Assembly: GCA_031253705.1 (NCBI GenBank)
Contig: JAIRVW010000409.1
Span: 1 to 5,049, forward strand
Reading direction: 5' to 3'
From: Brucellaceae bacterium
Lineage (GTDB): Bacteria; Pseudomonadota; Alphaproteobacteria; Rhizobiales; Rhizobiaceae
Length of the DNA: 5,049 bases
Below the pieces are notes generated by a model. That model saw only the letters and a list, made by a program, of their open reading frames with translations. It did not search any database and was not told the DNA's origin. Numbering within the stretch: the stretch's first letter is position 1; each line of letters opens with the position of its first letter. This document shows, in pieces, positions 1 to 5,049 of the stretch. The translations under genes and the position numbers were made by a program.

Positions 1-589
1 GCATCAATTCATTTTCAGGCGTGCGGGTAAAACGGACATTTTCAGCCAGTGCAAAAGCATTTTTCCAGACTTTCTCGTCGGAGCCGAATTGCTCACGTAC
101 AGACAGTCCCTGATAGGCCACATGCGGACTGGTCATGATCATTGTCGGATTGGCAGGTTTCGGATGAACCTGTGCAGCGGATGCCTGCGGTGCAACTGCC
201 GCAGCAACAGTTTCCTGCGCGACTGGCTGTGCAGCAGCAGCGGTCTGTTCCTCAGCATGAACAGACCGGTCCTGATCCATCCAATGTTTAACCGCAAAAT
301 TGTTGCTCATCTGCTTACTCCTAAGCGGGTATGACGGGATAGCGGACACAGGCTCGGCAGATGCGATTTCAGTCACCACTGCCGGCGCATAGCTGAGCGG
401 AGCCGCAGGCATGGTGTCTGCAAATTCTGATTCTGCCTGAGAAACCTGTGTCTCGGAAAAAGGGGAGCCAGCAGCAGTCTGTTCATAGCTTTGCGCTTCA
501 TGCGACGGGGATACCGGTTCACGCATGTCAGCGGAAGCCGCGAAGCGGTCAGACGTTGCTATGGAGAAATTGGATCGGGGAATACGCAT
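1..589 (-). CDS. Unknown protein with Ala/Gln/Pro-rich N-terminus, partial (C-terminal end outside window)
   Basis: The minus-strand frame is open from the ATG at 589 to the window edge (196 codons seen). A TAG lies in frame just upstream of that ATG, so it is the longest possible start. The protein begins MRIPRSNFSIATSDRF and has a long, probably disordered stretch rich in Ala, Pro, Gln, Glu and Ser up to about residue 145. A more folded-looking part follows, containing GLSVREQFGSDEKVWKNAFA. I see no signal peptide, membrane segment or family motif, and I do not recognise it. The start is uncertain. An in-frame ATG at 310 (residue 94, MSNNFAVKHW) has an excellent AGGAG ribosome site 7 bases upstream, while the ATG at 589 has only a poor, too-close one. 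The first 93 codons still look coding because their composition matches the stretch after Met94. I therefore keep the long form and flag the internal start. The gene is transcribed away from the glutamate-synthase-like gene. Confidence 0.6.
   Translation of the reverse strand, partial: MRIPRSNFSIATSDRFAASADMREPVSPSHEAQSYEQTAAGSPFSETQVSQAESEFADTMPAAPLSYAPAVVTEIASAEPVSAIPSYPLRSKQMSNNFAVKHWMDQDRSVHAEEQTAAAAQPVAQETVAAAVAPQASAAQVHPKPANPTMIMTSPHVAYQGLSVREQFGSDEKVWKNAFALAENVRFTRTPENELM
318..322 (-). promoter_or_regulatory. Strong ribosome binding site before internal start at 310
   Basis: On the minus strand AGGAG lies 7 bases before an in-frame ATG (310-308). This is the best Shine-Dalgarno in the left part of the window. 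It may mark the real start of the left-edge gene or a second, shorter product. Confidence 0.5.
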
Positions 590-1062
590 GGACCTGAAAA
601 ACCAAAAAATACGCTACTGAGTTCTGTCCACAAAGTAATAAAAAATGAAGGTTAATAAGTTCCTTCCAAAACCGATTTGTGATCACTCACCTGAGCCTTA
701 AATCAGGCTCTTTATCGCCGCATACCTTCAAAATTTTTAAATATTTTCAGCAACTTAAAAAGATAAAGCGCCATATTCCCCGACAGAAACAATATTTCCG
801 CCCGCCCTCTTCCTCTTTAACGGGCGGCGATGCATAGCTGATATATGAAACATGCAGATCACGGCATCTGTTTCAGGTACCATCAGACCTTCGGACTAAG
901 ACTACAGACCAAGCCTCAGACAGGTCTTAAAGACGCACCATAAACAGCTCTCAAACCCCGATTTCACCGGAAAATGACCGCTTTGCTGCCGAAATCACGA
1001 TTAATTGCACAGAATTTTCGTTCAATCGTCATAGTGCGAAACGATAAACCCTCTCGCAATCA
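590..1062. other. Gene-poor divergent intergenic region
   Basis: No convincing ORF or RNA gene is visible between the left-edge gene and the leader of the glutamate-synthase-like gene. The divergent promoters of both must lie here, but I cannot pick out a confident -35/-10 pair. Two simple inverted repeats stand out. One is GAGCC/GGCTC (693-697 with 706-710) followed by TTTA, which resembles a weak terminator on the plus strand with no obvious gene feeding it. The other is a 7-bp CCGCCCG/CGGGCGG stem (798-804 with 821-827) with a 16-base pyrimidine-rich loop. Three CAGAC words occur at 884, 905 and 917. Function is unknown. Confidence 0.5.
798..827. repeat. GC-rich inverted repeat
   Basis: Perfect 7-bp arms (798-804 and 821-827) flank a 16-base loop. 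No T run follows on either strand, so it is not a clear terminator. It could be a binding site, a stem in the 5' region of the left gene's transcript, or chance. Confidence 0.35.
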
Positions 1063-1134
1063 CGGAACGGGTGGGCTAAGGAGACGCCAACCGGCCGGTT
1101 AACCGACTCTTTTTTAAGAGAACGGCCCATTCCG
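1063..1134 (+). promoter_or_regulatory. Putative structured leader just before the glutamate-synthase-like start
   Basis: CGGAA (1063-1067) pairs with TTCCG (1130-1134), and TGGGC (1072-1076) pairs with GCCCA (1125-1129). The 3' side is continuous and the 5' side has a 4-base bulge. Inside this 10-bp closing stem are a perfect 12-base palindrome AACCGGCCGGTT (1089-1100) and a small hairpin CTCTT-tttt-AAGAG (1107-1120), so the region could form a three-way junction. It ends 12 bases before the ATG at 1147, and a GGA at 1134-1136 at its edge is the only Shine-Dalgarno-like sequence for that start. Folding could therefore affect translation. It matches no riboswitch class I recognise, and the structure is predicted by eye only. 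Confidence 0.35.
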
Positions 1135-1146
1135 GATCATATAAAG

Positions 1147-2808
1147 ATGGTGACACTCATGCTCTCTTATCAGCGTTATGCGGTTTTCACAGGCGTCGCG
1201 CTTCTGACAATTGCCTCGTTCATCGGGGCTGTCTATTACAGCGAATGGCTTCTTATCATAACTGCCATTTCGAGCTCCCTGCTCGGCCTTGGCGTTTATG
1301 ATATTTTCCAGTCCAGACACGCGATCCTGCGCAACTATCCGATTATCGGCCATATGCGCTTTATCCTTGAAAGCATCCGTCCGGAACTGCGCCAGTATAT
1401 TATTGAAGGCGACCGCGACGAAGAACCTTTCAGCAGAGAGATTCGCGGCCTTGTTTATCAGCGCGCCAAAGGCGTTGAAGATAAACGTCCGTTCGGTACA
1501 ATCGAGAATGTCTATAGTTCCGGCTATGCATGGCTCACGCACTCTGCCGTGCCGATGGTCATCAAAGACACGGATTTCCGCGTCCATATCGGCGGCTCGG
1601 CCTGTAAACAGCCTTATGATGCCAGCCTTTAGAATATTTCAGCCATGAGCTTTGGTGCACTTTCCGCCAATGCCATTCTCGCTTTGAACAAAGGCGCGAA
1701 GATTGGTAATTTCGCGCATGATACCGGCGAAGGCAGTATCAGCCGTTACCACCGCGAAGGCGGCGGCGATCTGATTTATCAAGTTGCATCCGGCTATTTC
1801 GGCTGCCGTAATGATGACGGTACATTCTCACCGGAGAAATTTGCGGTTCAGGCTGCCGATCCTCAGGTGAAAATGATCGAGCTGAAAATCAGTCAGGGCG
1901 CCAAACCAGGCCATGGCGGCATGCTGCCAGCCAAGAAAATCTCTCCGGAGATCGCCGAAGCCCGCGGTATTCCGATGGGCAAAGACTGCATCTCCCCGCC
2001 TGCCCATAACACCTTCTCCACGCCGATCGGCATGATGGAGTTTATCGGCAAGCTGCGTGAGCTCTCCGGCGGCAAACCTGTCGGCTTCAAGCTCTGCATC
2101 GGTCATCGCCGCGAATTCATGTCGATGGTCAAGGCCATGCTGAAAACCGGCATTTATCCGGACTTTATCGTTGTTGACGGTAAAGAAGGCGGCACCGGTG
2201 CGGCACCGCTGGAATTTGCCAACCGCGTTGGTATGCCAATGCTCGAAGGCCTGACCTTTGTGCATAATACATTGCGCGGCGCGGGCATCCGTCATGAAAT
2301 CAAAATCGGTGCGGCAGGTAAAATCGTCTCGGCCTTTGATATTGCCCGTACCTTCGCTCTGGGCGCTGACTGGTGTAACTCGGCACGCGGCTTTATGTTC
2401 GCTGTCGGCTGCATTCAGGCGCAGTCCTGCCATACCAATACCTGCCCTGTCGGCATTGCCACGCAGGATCAGCTGCGCCAGCGTGCGATTGATGTGGGTG
2501 ACAAGAGCAACCGCGTAGCGCGCTTCCACCGCAATACCATGCATGCTCTGGGTGAGCTTGCCGGTGCAGCGGGCCTCAGCGATCCGCGTGACTTCATGCC
2601 TTACCACTTCATGTTCCGTCAAAAGGACAATGAATTCCTCGACGGTAATGAAGTCTATCCGTATCTGCCAAACGGCTTTCTGGTCTCCGGTCCTGAAATT
2701 GAGGAACTGTCTGACTGGTACAGCCGCTGGGATCGCGCTTCTGCGGAAAGCTTCGCACCGCCGGAAATTCCGCACGGTCCGTTCACGCGCCGCAAAATTG
2801 CAGCCTGA
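1147..2808 (+). pseudogene. Membrane-anchored FMN-binding glutamate-synthase-like protein, interrupted by an in-frame amber codon
   Basis: The gene spans 554 codons, stop included. TAG at codon 162 (1630-1632) splits it with no change of frame: the protein reads to YDASL, stops, then resumes NISAMSFGALSANA, a conserved family segment. The total length fits the stand-alone family (roughly 540-550 residues). Two hydrophobic segments (about residues 11-30 and 33-52) anchor the N-terminus in the membrane. The rest is the FMN-binding TIM-barrel synthase domain, with MSFGALS, a GGTGAAP loop in the FMN/substrate region, and Cys422, Cys428 and Cys433 in the C-x5-C-x4-C pattern that binds the 3Fe-4S cluster in glutamate synthases. 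The N-terminal glutaminase and the C-terminal GXGXG domain of full-length GltB are absent, and no GltD partner is nearby, so the true substrate is uncertain. Both halves look undamaged, which suggests a recent mutation, a sequencing error or amber read-through. A restart at ATG 1645 would give a soluble 387-residue piece but has no good ribosome site. Confidence 0.85.
1630..1632 (+). other. In-frame amber stop inside the synthase-like gene
   Basis: Reading in frame from 1147, the codons are GCC AGC CTT TAG AAT ATT TCA GCC ATG. The residue expected here is probably Leu, so one T-to-A change (TTG to TAG) would explain it. There is no insertion or deletion, since the next segment continues in the same frame. 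Confidence 0.85.
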
Positions 2809-2813
2809 TACAC

Positions 2814-2842
2814 AAAATCCCGCCAAACGGCGGGATTTTTTT
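2814..2842 (+). terminator. Intrinsic terminator after the glutamate-synthase-like gene
   Basis: An 11-bp perfect stem (2814-2824 with 2829-2839, core TCCCGCC/GGCGGGA) with an AAAC loop ends in seven T residues. It starts 6 bases after the TGA at 2806-2808. The A run on the 5' side means it could also stop weak transcription arriving from the right. Confidence 0.92.
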
Positions 2843-2965
2843 GTGCTGTACTATCTCAGCAATCTTCATCCGGAATCATCGCGCAAGTCTGTAAGCAGAT
2901 ACGCGCAACCATGACAAATCGCCTGCCTGCGCCATATTTCATTTAAATAAATGGTGATTTTGTTT
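2843..2965. other. Short intergenic stretch between terminator and tRNA fragment
   Basis: No gene is visible. It holds an imperfect hairpin (GCGC 2881-2884/2903-2906 around TCTG/CAGA 2888-2891/2896-2899) and an AT-rich stem CATTT/AAATG near 2939-2952. If the tRNA fragment marks the insertion point, this is the original 3' flank of the host tRNA-Ala gene. Confidence 0.4.
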
Positions 2966-2983
2966 TGGTGGAGCCAAGCGGGA
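2966..2983 (-). repeat. tRNA-Ala 3'-end fragment; probable attachment site (element left end)
   Basis: Read on the minus strand this is TCCCGCTTGGCTCCACCA. It corresponds to tRNA positions 59-76: the end of the T loop, T-stem 3' strand CCGCT, acceptor 3' strand TGGCTCC, discriminator A73 and CCA. U70 fits the G3-U70 pair that identifies alanine tRNAs. The remaining tRNA body, which should continue to the right, is missing, and the sequence changes to unrelated AT-richer DNA. Site-specific integration into a tRNA 3' end leaves exactly such a duplicated tail at one border. With this polarity the element lies to the right and the chromosome to the left. No integrase gene is in view. Confidence 0.7.
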
Positions 2984-3042
2984 AACCATGCCTGCACCAT
3001 TCACACCAACAATATCAGCAACTTAGACTACCTCATAAGTTT

Positions 3043-3057
3043 CATTGTATACCAATG
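3043..3057. repeat. Inverted repeat CATTG-N5-CAATG
   Basis: Five-bp arms flank a 5-base spacer. It is the first member of a small cluster sharing the CATTG core and lies about 60 bases inside the putative attachment site. Confidence 0.4.
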
Positions 3058-3078
3058 CTGTGACCATTGATCAACACA

Positions 3079-3094
3079 CATTGAGACCTCAATG
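3079..3094. repeat. 16-bp near-palindrome CATTGAG-AC-CTCAATG
   Basis: Perfect 7-bp arms with a 2-base spacer are typical of a site bound by a symmetric protein dimer. The short spacer makes an RNA hairpin less natural. It shares the CATTG core with 3043-3057 and with a single half site at 3065-3069. Confidence 0.5.
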
Positions 3095-3316
3095 AGAGTT
3101 TTATAGCACCATATTACGATTACACTCATGATGCGATCGAGGTAAAACAACCCTAAAATTGATTTAAATCGGGCGCTTGAATGAAGTGTTCTGGTGCACT
3201 TTTCATACAATTGGAAGAGATTGCTTGACTTATTGCACGTAATTGCACTAGCCTTTAAACGCTTCGTCACAATCCATCGGACAGTAGAGCGGTAGTTCCT
3301 CCGCACGTAGCACGGA

Positions 3317-3322
3317 TATAAT
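3317..3322 (+). promoter_or_regulatory. Probable -10 box for the regulator-RT genes
   Basis: A perfect TATAAT lies about 50 bases before the start of the small DNA-binding protein. The -35 region at the usual spacing (around 3293-3299) is weak, which suits an activated or repressed promoter. The box sits inside an inverted repeat GCACG-N9-CGTGC (3310-3314 with 3324-3328), so a bound protein could block RNA polymerase. Confidence 0.5.
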
Positions 3323-3324
3323 TC

Positions 3325-3351
3325 GTGCGCGTTTAATGGTTCATCGCGCAC
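3325..3351. promoter_or_regulatory. Operator-like or 5'-UTR inverted repeat GTGCGCG-N13-CGCGCAC
   Basis: Perfect 7-bp arms (3325-3331 and 3345-3351) lie directly downstream of the TATAAT box and end 8 bases before the ribosome site. A further GCGCAC word overlaps the start region (3367-3372). It could be an operator for self-control by the winged-helix protein, or a hairpin in the mRNA leader. Confidence 0.5.
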
Positions 3352-3359
3352 CTAATATT

Positions 3360-3365
3360 AAAGGA
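3360..3365 (+). promoter_or_regulatory. Ribosome binding site that favours the GTG start at 3374
   Basis: AAAGGA lies 8 bases before GTG 3374 but directly abuts the in-frame ATG at 3365, which leaves no usable spacing for the ATG. The GTG is therefore the better start. Confidence 0.55.
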
Positions 3366-3373
3366 TGCGCACT

Positions 3374-3625
3374 GTGGCGACCAACCCCTTAGATTTAATT
3401 GAGCGGATTAATGCTAGTGTGCTTGACGGCACAAGCAAAGCATTTGCTGATCCTCTCGTGTTGCAGAAAGATGCTGCGACACTCCTCGGTGTCAGTGTGT
3501 CAACATTAACTCGTTGGCGTAAACTCAAAACCGGCCCTGAAGCATTCAAGCTTGGAGGAAGAAACCGTTACCGGCTTTCAGAACTACAAGCATTTATCGC
3601 TCGTTCCGAAGACGGGGCGCTTTAA
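3374..3625 (+). CDS. Small winged helix-turn-helix DNA-binding protein (excisionase/AlpA/MerR-like)
   Basis: This is an 83-residue protein from the GTG start (86 if ATG 3365 is used). After a helical lead of about 27 residues comes a compact DNA-binding unit. Residues 31-48 (QKDAATLLGVSVSTLTRW) form the helix-turn-helix, with the conserved AA-x-LLGVS-x-STL-x-RW pattern. KLGGRNRYR (59-67) forms the basic wing, and SELQAFIA (69-76) is the closing helix. This is the HTH_17-type fold shared by phage and island excisionases, AlpA-like activators and short MerR-like regulators. It has no catalytic or effector domain. It lies 53 bases before the reverse transcriptase gene on the same strand, so the two probably share a transcript. 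The operator-like repeats at its own promoter suggest self-regulation. Its position near a probable attachment site equally allows a role as recombination directionality factor. The fold is clear; the role is inferred. Confidence 0.85.
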   Translation: MATNPLDLIERINASVLDGTSKAFADPLVLQKDAATLLGVSVSTLTRWRKLKTGPEAFKLGGRNRYRLSELQAFIARSEDGAL

Positions 3626-3678
3626 CCAATTTCGGTTTCAGAGTTTTAGAGTGGACAGCGGGTAGGAATACGAGTGTG

Positions 3679-5049
3679 ATGGATCAATCCTTGAGTTTTG
3701 TAAAGCACGATGGCGTATTCTCCCCCCCCTCACCAGAAGGGCAGTCATACGACAAAGCAACTTCGGCAGAGATCAGCACGAAATGTAAAAAGCGTGAATT
3801 AAAGCTTTTCACGCTACTTCAAAAACACAAAGCAGATGCTACGCAATTCTCCTTGGCCGTTAAAAACTATCTGAGTACTCCGGCATGCAAGTTGATCGCG
3901 ATGGTCGAACAGGCAAAAAAACTTGATCAGGGTGAGCGTCTTTGTCTCAGTGCTTATAAGGCGCTAGCTACTCAACTTTCTGTATTTCAGCCTATCGATG
4001 AAACTGTATTGACGTGGGACAAGCCTAAAAAGGGTAAGTCAGGAACGCGCCCTATAATGGAGTTTGGCCCACTACATCGCGCCGCACAATATATGGTCAA
4101 GCGAGTGATCTCAGTCGTTTTCAAGCCGAAGCCTTATCAATTCGATGTAGCAGGTCGTGGGCGTGACGACGCAATTGATCACATTCTTAAAAATGAGAGT
4201 GAAGGCTTTCATCATGTGGCACGCCTTGATGTTACCAACTTCTTCGGCAGCTTTAAACGAGAAGAACTTTATAGTCTGCTCCCCTTGCCCAAGGACGTTA
4301 TCGACTATGTCGTGATGCCAATCACATTGAATATAAAGTCCAAAACAGGAGGAAAGAGTACCAAGGATACCATTGCTAGTACCAGTGAATTGATATGCGC
4401 TGGCTATATAGGGAATACACATATCTCTGGATGCCAGACGGGGCTTCCTCAAGGATCAGCGTGCAGTCCAATTATCGCAGCTTTCTTAACTGGCATGATA
4501 AAGTTAGCACTACCATCAAGCGTGCGAGTAGTAATATTCGTTGACGATATCTTTGTCATGGCAAAAACGGATATGAAATTGGATGCCGCTAAACATGCCT
4601 TGTTTTCCGCATTTGGAAAGAGCCCCGCTGGAACATTTAACCTAACGACCTCGCAAGAAAATTTTAAAAGCGGGATCGATTTTATCGGTTATAATATGCA
4701 GTATAATTCTAATGGCAGTTTGGTGGTGAGTGCGACATTGGCTAACGAGATTGCTTATAATGAAGAATGTTCAAAACATGAAAAAACAATAAAAAATGTT
4801 TATAAGAACAAGCCCCCATATAACAAAGGAAGACAGGCAATCGCTGATTATTTGCTCTACCGGTTGTCGTGGATATCATCATTTCAAAAGGCAAGTAACT
4901 TTAATAATATTATCAATATCGCCATTAAAACAATTATGATTATTTGCGATATCTACAACGAGTTTTTTACTTCTGTCACATCCATTCTAAAAATAAATAT
5001 AGGTCATAAATATATAAAGTCGATCTCTCATCCTGACGGCTATGAAATG
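3679..5049 (+). CDS. Reverse transcriptase, unassigned (unknown-group/Abi-like), partial at 3' end
   Basis: The frame is open for 457 codons to the window edge with no stop. ATG 3679 is used; a GTG at 3676 sits 8 bases after AGGA (3664-3667) and could be the true start. Residues 1-110 form a mostly helical, Lys-rich extension. RT motifs follow in order: RT1 around TRPIMEFGPLHRAAQYMV (123-140), RT2 around FDVAGRGRDDAIDHI (155-169), motif A RLDVTNFFGSF (182-192, Asp184), motif B GLPQGSACSP (255-264), motif C IFVDD (286-290, Asp289/Asp290) and RT7 FIGY (335-338). All three catalytic aspartates are present, so polymerase activity is expected. A helical thumb-like region and more follow from about residue 353. 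No maturase or HNH domain is visible, nor the VTG motif of retrons, although more of the C-terminus lies outside. Motif C has Phe where Tyr is usual (YxDD). A run of eight C lies in codons 15-17. The setting (island, HTH gene just upstream) fits anti-phage RT systems, but the class is not assignable by eye. Confidence 0.88.
   Translation, partial: MDQSLSFVKHDGVFSPPSPEGQSYDKATSAEISTKCKKRELKLFTLLQKHKADATQFSLAVKNYLSTPACKLIAMVEQAKKLDQGERLCLSAYKALATQLSVFQPIDETVLTWDKPKKGKSGTRPIMEFGPLHRAAQYMVKRVISVVFKPKPYQFDVAGRGRDDAIDHILKNESEGFHHVARLDVTNFFGSFKREELYSLLPLPKDVIDYVVMPITLNIKSKTGGKSTKDTIASTSELICAGYIGNTHISGCQTGLPQGSACSPIIAAFLTGMIKLALPSSVRVVIFVDDIFVMAKTDMKLDAAKHALFSAFGKSPAGTFNLTTSQENFKSGIDFIGYNMQYNSNGSLVVSATLANEIAYNEECSKHEKTIKNVYKNKPPYNKGRQAIADYLLYRLSWISSFQKASNFNNIINIAIKTIMIICDIYNEFFTSVTSILKINIGHKYIKSISHPDGYEM
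3722..3729 (+). repeat. Poly-C tract (C8) near the 5' end of the RT gene
   Basis: Eight consecutive C residues fall in codons TCC CCC CCC (about residues 15-17). With eight C the downstream RT motifs are in frame with the start at 3679. Gain or loss of one base would truncate the protein early, so slipped-strand mispairing here could switch the gene on and off. Confidence 0.5.

Larger units (their letters stand above)
2984..3364. other. Non-coding, inverted-repeat-rich region at the element border
   Basis: About 380 bases have no credible gene. It contains a cluster of CATTG/CAATG words (3043-3094), a 10-bp palindrome GATTTAAATC (3161-3170), and a bulged hairpin pairing ATGAA with TTCAT and GTG with CAC (3181-3206). 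It also has direct repeats ATTGCAC (3232-3238 and 3242-3248) one helical turn apart, a GCGG/CCGC hairpin (3289-3304), and the promoter and operator-like repeats described separately. It may hold integrase or excisionase binding sites, operators for the downstream regulator, or a structured RNA partner of the reverse transcriptase. The sequence alone does not decide between these. Confidence 0.45.

Noticed and set aside
89..334. Plus-strand open frame of 81 codons
   Set aside because: Antisense to the left-edge gene; Cys/Arg/Ser-rich and protein-unlike.
693..714. Intrinsic terminator
   Set aside because: The stem is only 5 bp with an 8-base loop and a broken T run, and no plus-strand gene precedes it.
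1114..1587. Minus-strand open frame of 157 codons
   Set aside because: Antisense to the N-terminal part of the synthase-like gene, with no family motif and no supporting ribosome site.
1828..2826. Minus-strand open frame of 332 codons
   Set aside because: It lies opposite the clearly coding synthase-like gene, has no recognisable motif, and would read through the terminator stem. It is an antisense shadow caused by GC-rich codon use.
2984..3060. Remainder of a tRNA gene continuing from the 18-base fragment
   Set aside because: After 2983 I cannot find the T-stem 5' strand, anticodon arm or D arm. The short AACC that follows is too little to support a degraded tRNA body.
3028..3351. Minus-strand open frame of 107 codons in the element border region
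   Set aside because: It needs a GTG start without a ribosome site, has an odd composition with no domain, and covers the inverted repeats and the promoter of the HTH gene. A real small gene cannot be fully excluded.
4111..4452. Minus-strand open frame of 113 codons
   Set aside because: Antisense to motifs 2-4 of the reverse transcriptase, with no features of its own.
3679..5049. Retron or diversity-generating retroelement
   Set aside because: No retron VTG motif in the visible protein, no recognisable msr/msd pair of inverted repeats just upstream, and no template/variable repeat pair in the window. The missing C-terminus leaves some doubt.

Overview
The window reads as an alphaproteobacterial chromosome, most like the Brucella/Ochrobactrum group. 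This is inferred from gene content and codon style, not from a search. It runs into the left end of an integrated accessory element. The two halves differ: bases 1 to about 2965 have the GC-rich codon use of a core genome, while bases from about 2984 to the end are visibly AT-richer.

Left, chromosomal half. A minus-strand gene of unknown function runs off the left edge (1-589). A gene-poor stretch of about 560 bases separates it from a plus-strand gene for a membrane-anchored, stand-alone FMN-binding glutamate-synthase-like protein (1147-2808). That gene has the family's Fe-S cysteine pattern, but an in-frame amber codon at 1630-1632 interrupts it. The sequence just before its start can fold into a closed multi-branch structure (1063-1134). 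A strong intrinsic terminator (2814-2842) follows it.

Junction. Bases 2966-2983 exactly match what is expected of the last 18 nucleotides of a minus-strand tRNA-Ala, including CCA, the A73 discriminator, U70 and the 3' half of the T stem. The rest of the tRNA is absent. This is the usual footprint of integration into a tRNA 3' end. The polarity puts the chromosome on the left and the element on the right, so a complete tRNA-Ala is expected at the far end, outside the window.

Right, element half. About 390 bases of non-coding DNA rich in inverted repeats (2984-3373) lead into a small winged-helix DNA-binding protein of the excisionase/AlpA/MerR-like type (3374-3625). Close behind it, in the same direction, is a reverse transcriptase gene (from 3679, open through the right edge). 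The RT has recognisable motifs 1-7 and an FVDD active site. It has no maturase, retron or integrase features in the visible part, which suggests the broad 'unknown group'/Abi-like RTs, many of which are anti-phage. A likely reading is a regulated two-gene defence cassette on a tRNA-integrated island, with possible phase variation through an eight-C tract near the start of the RT gene. The assignment to defence is inference from the RT type and the island context.
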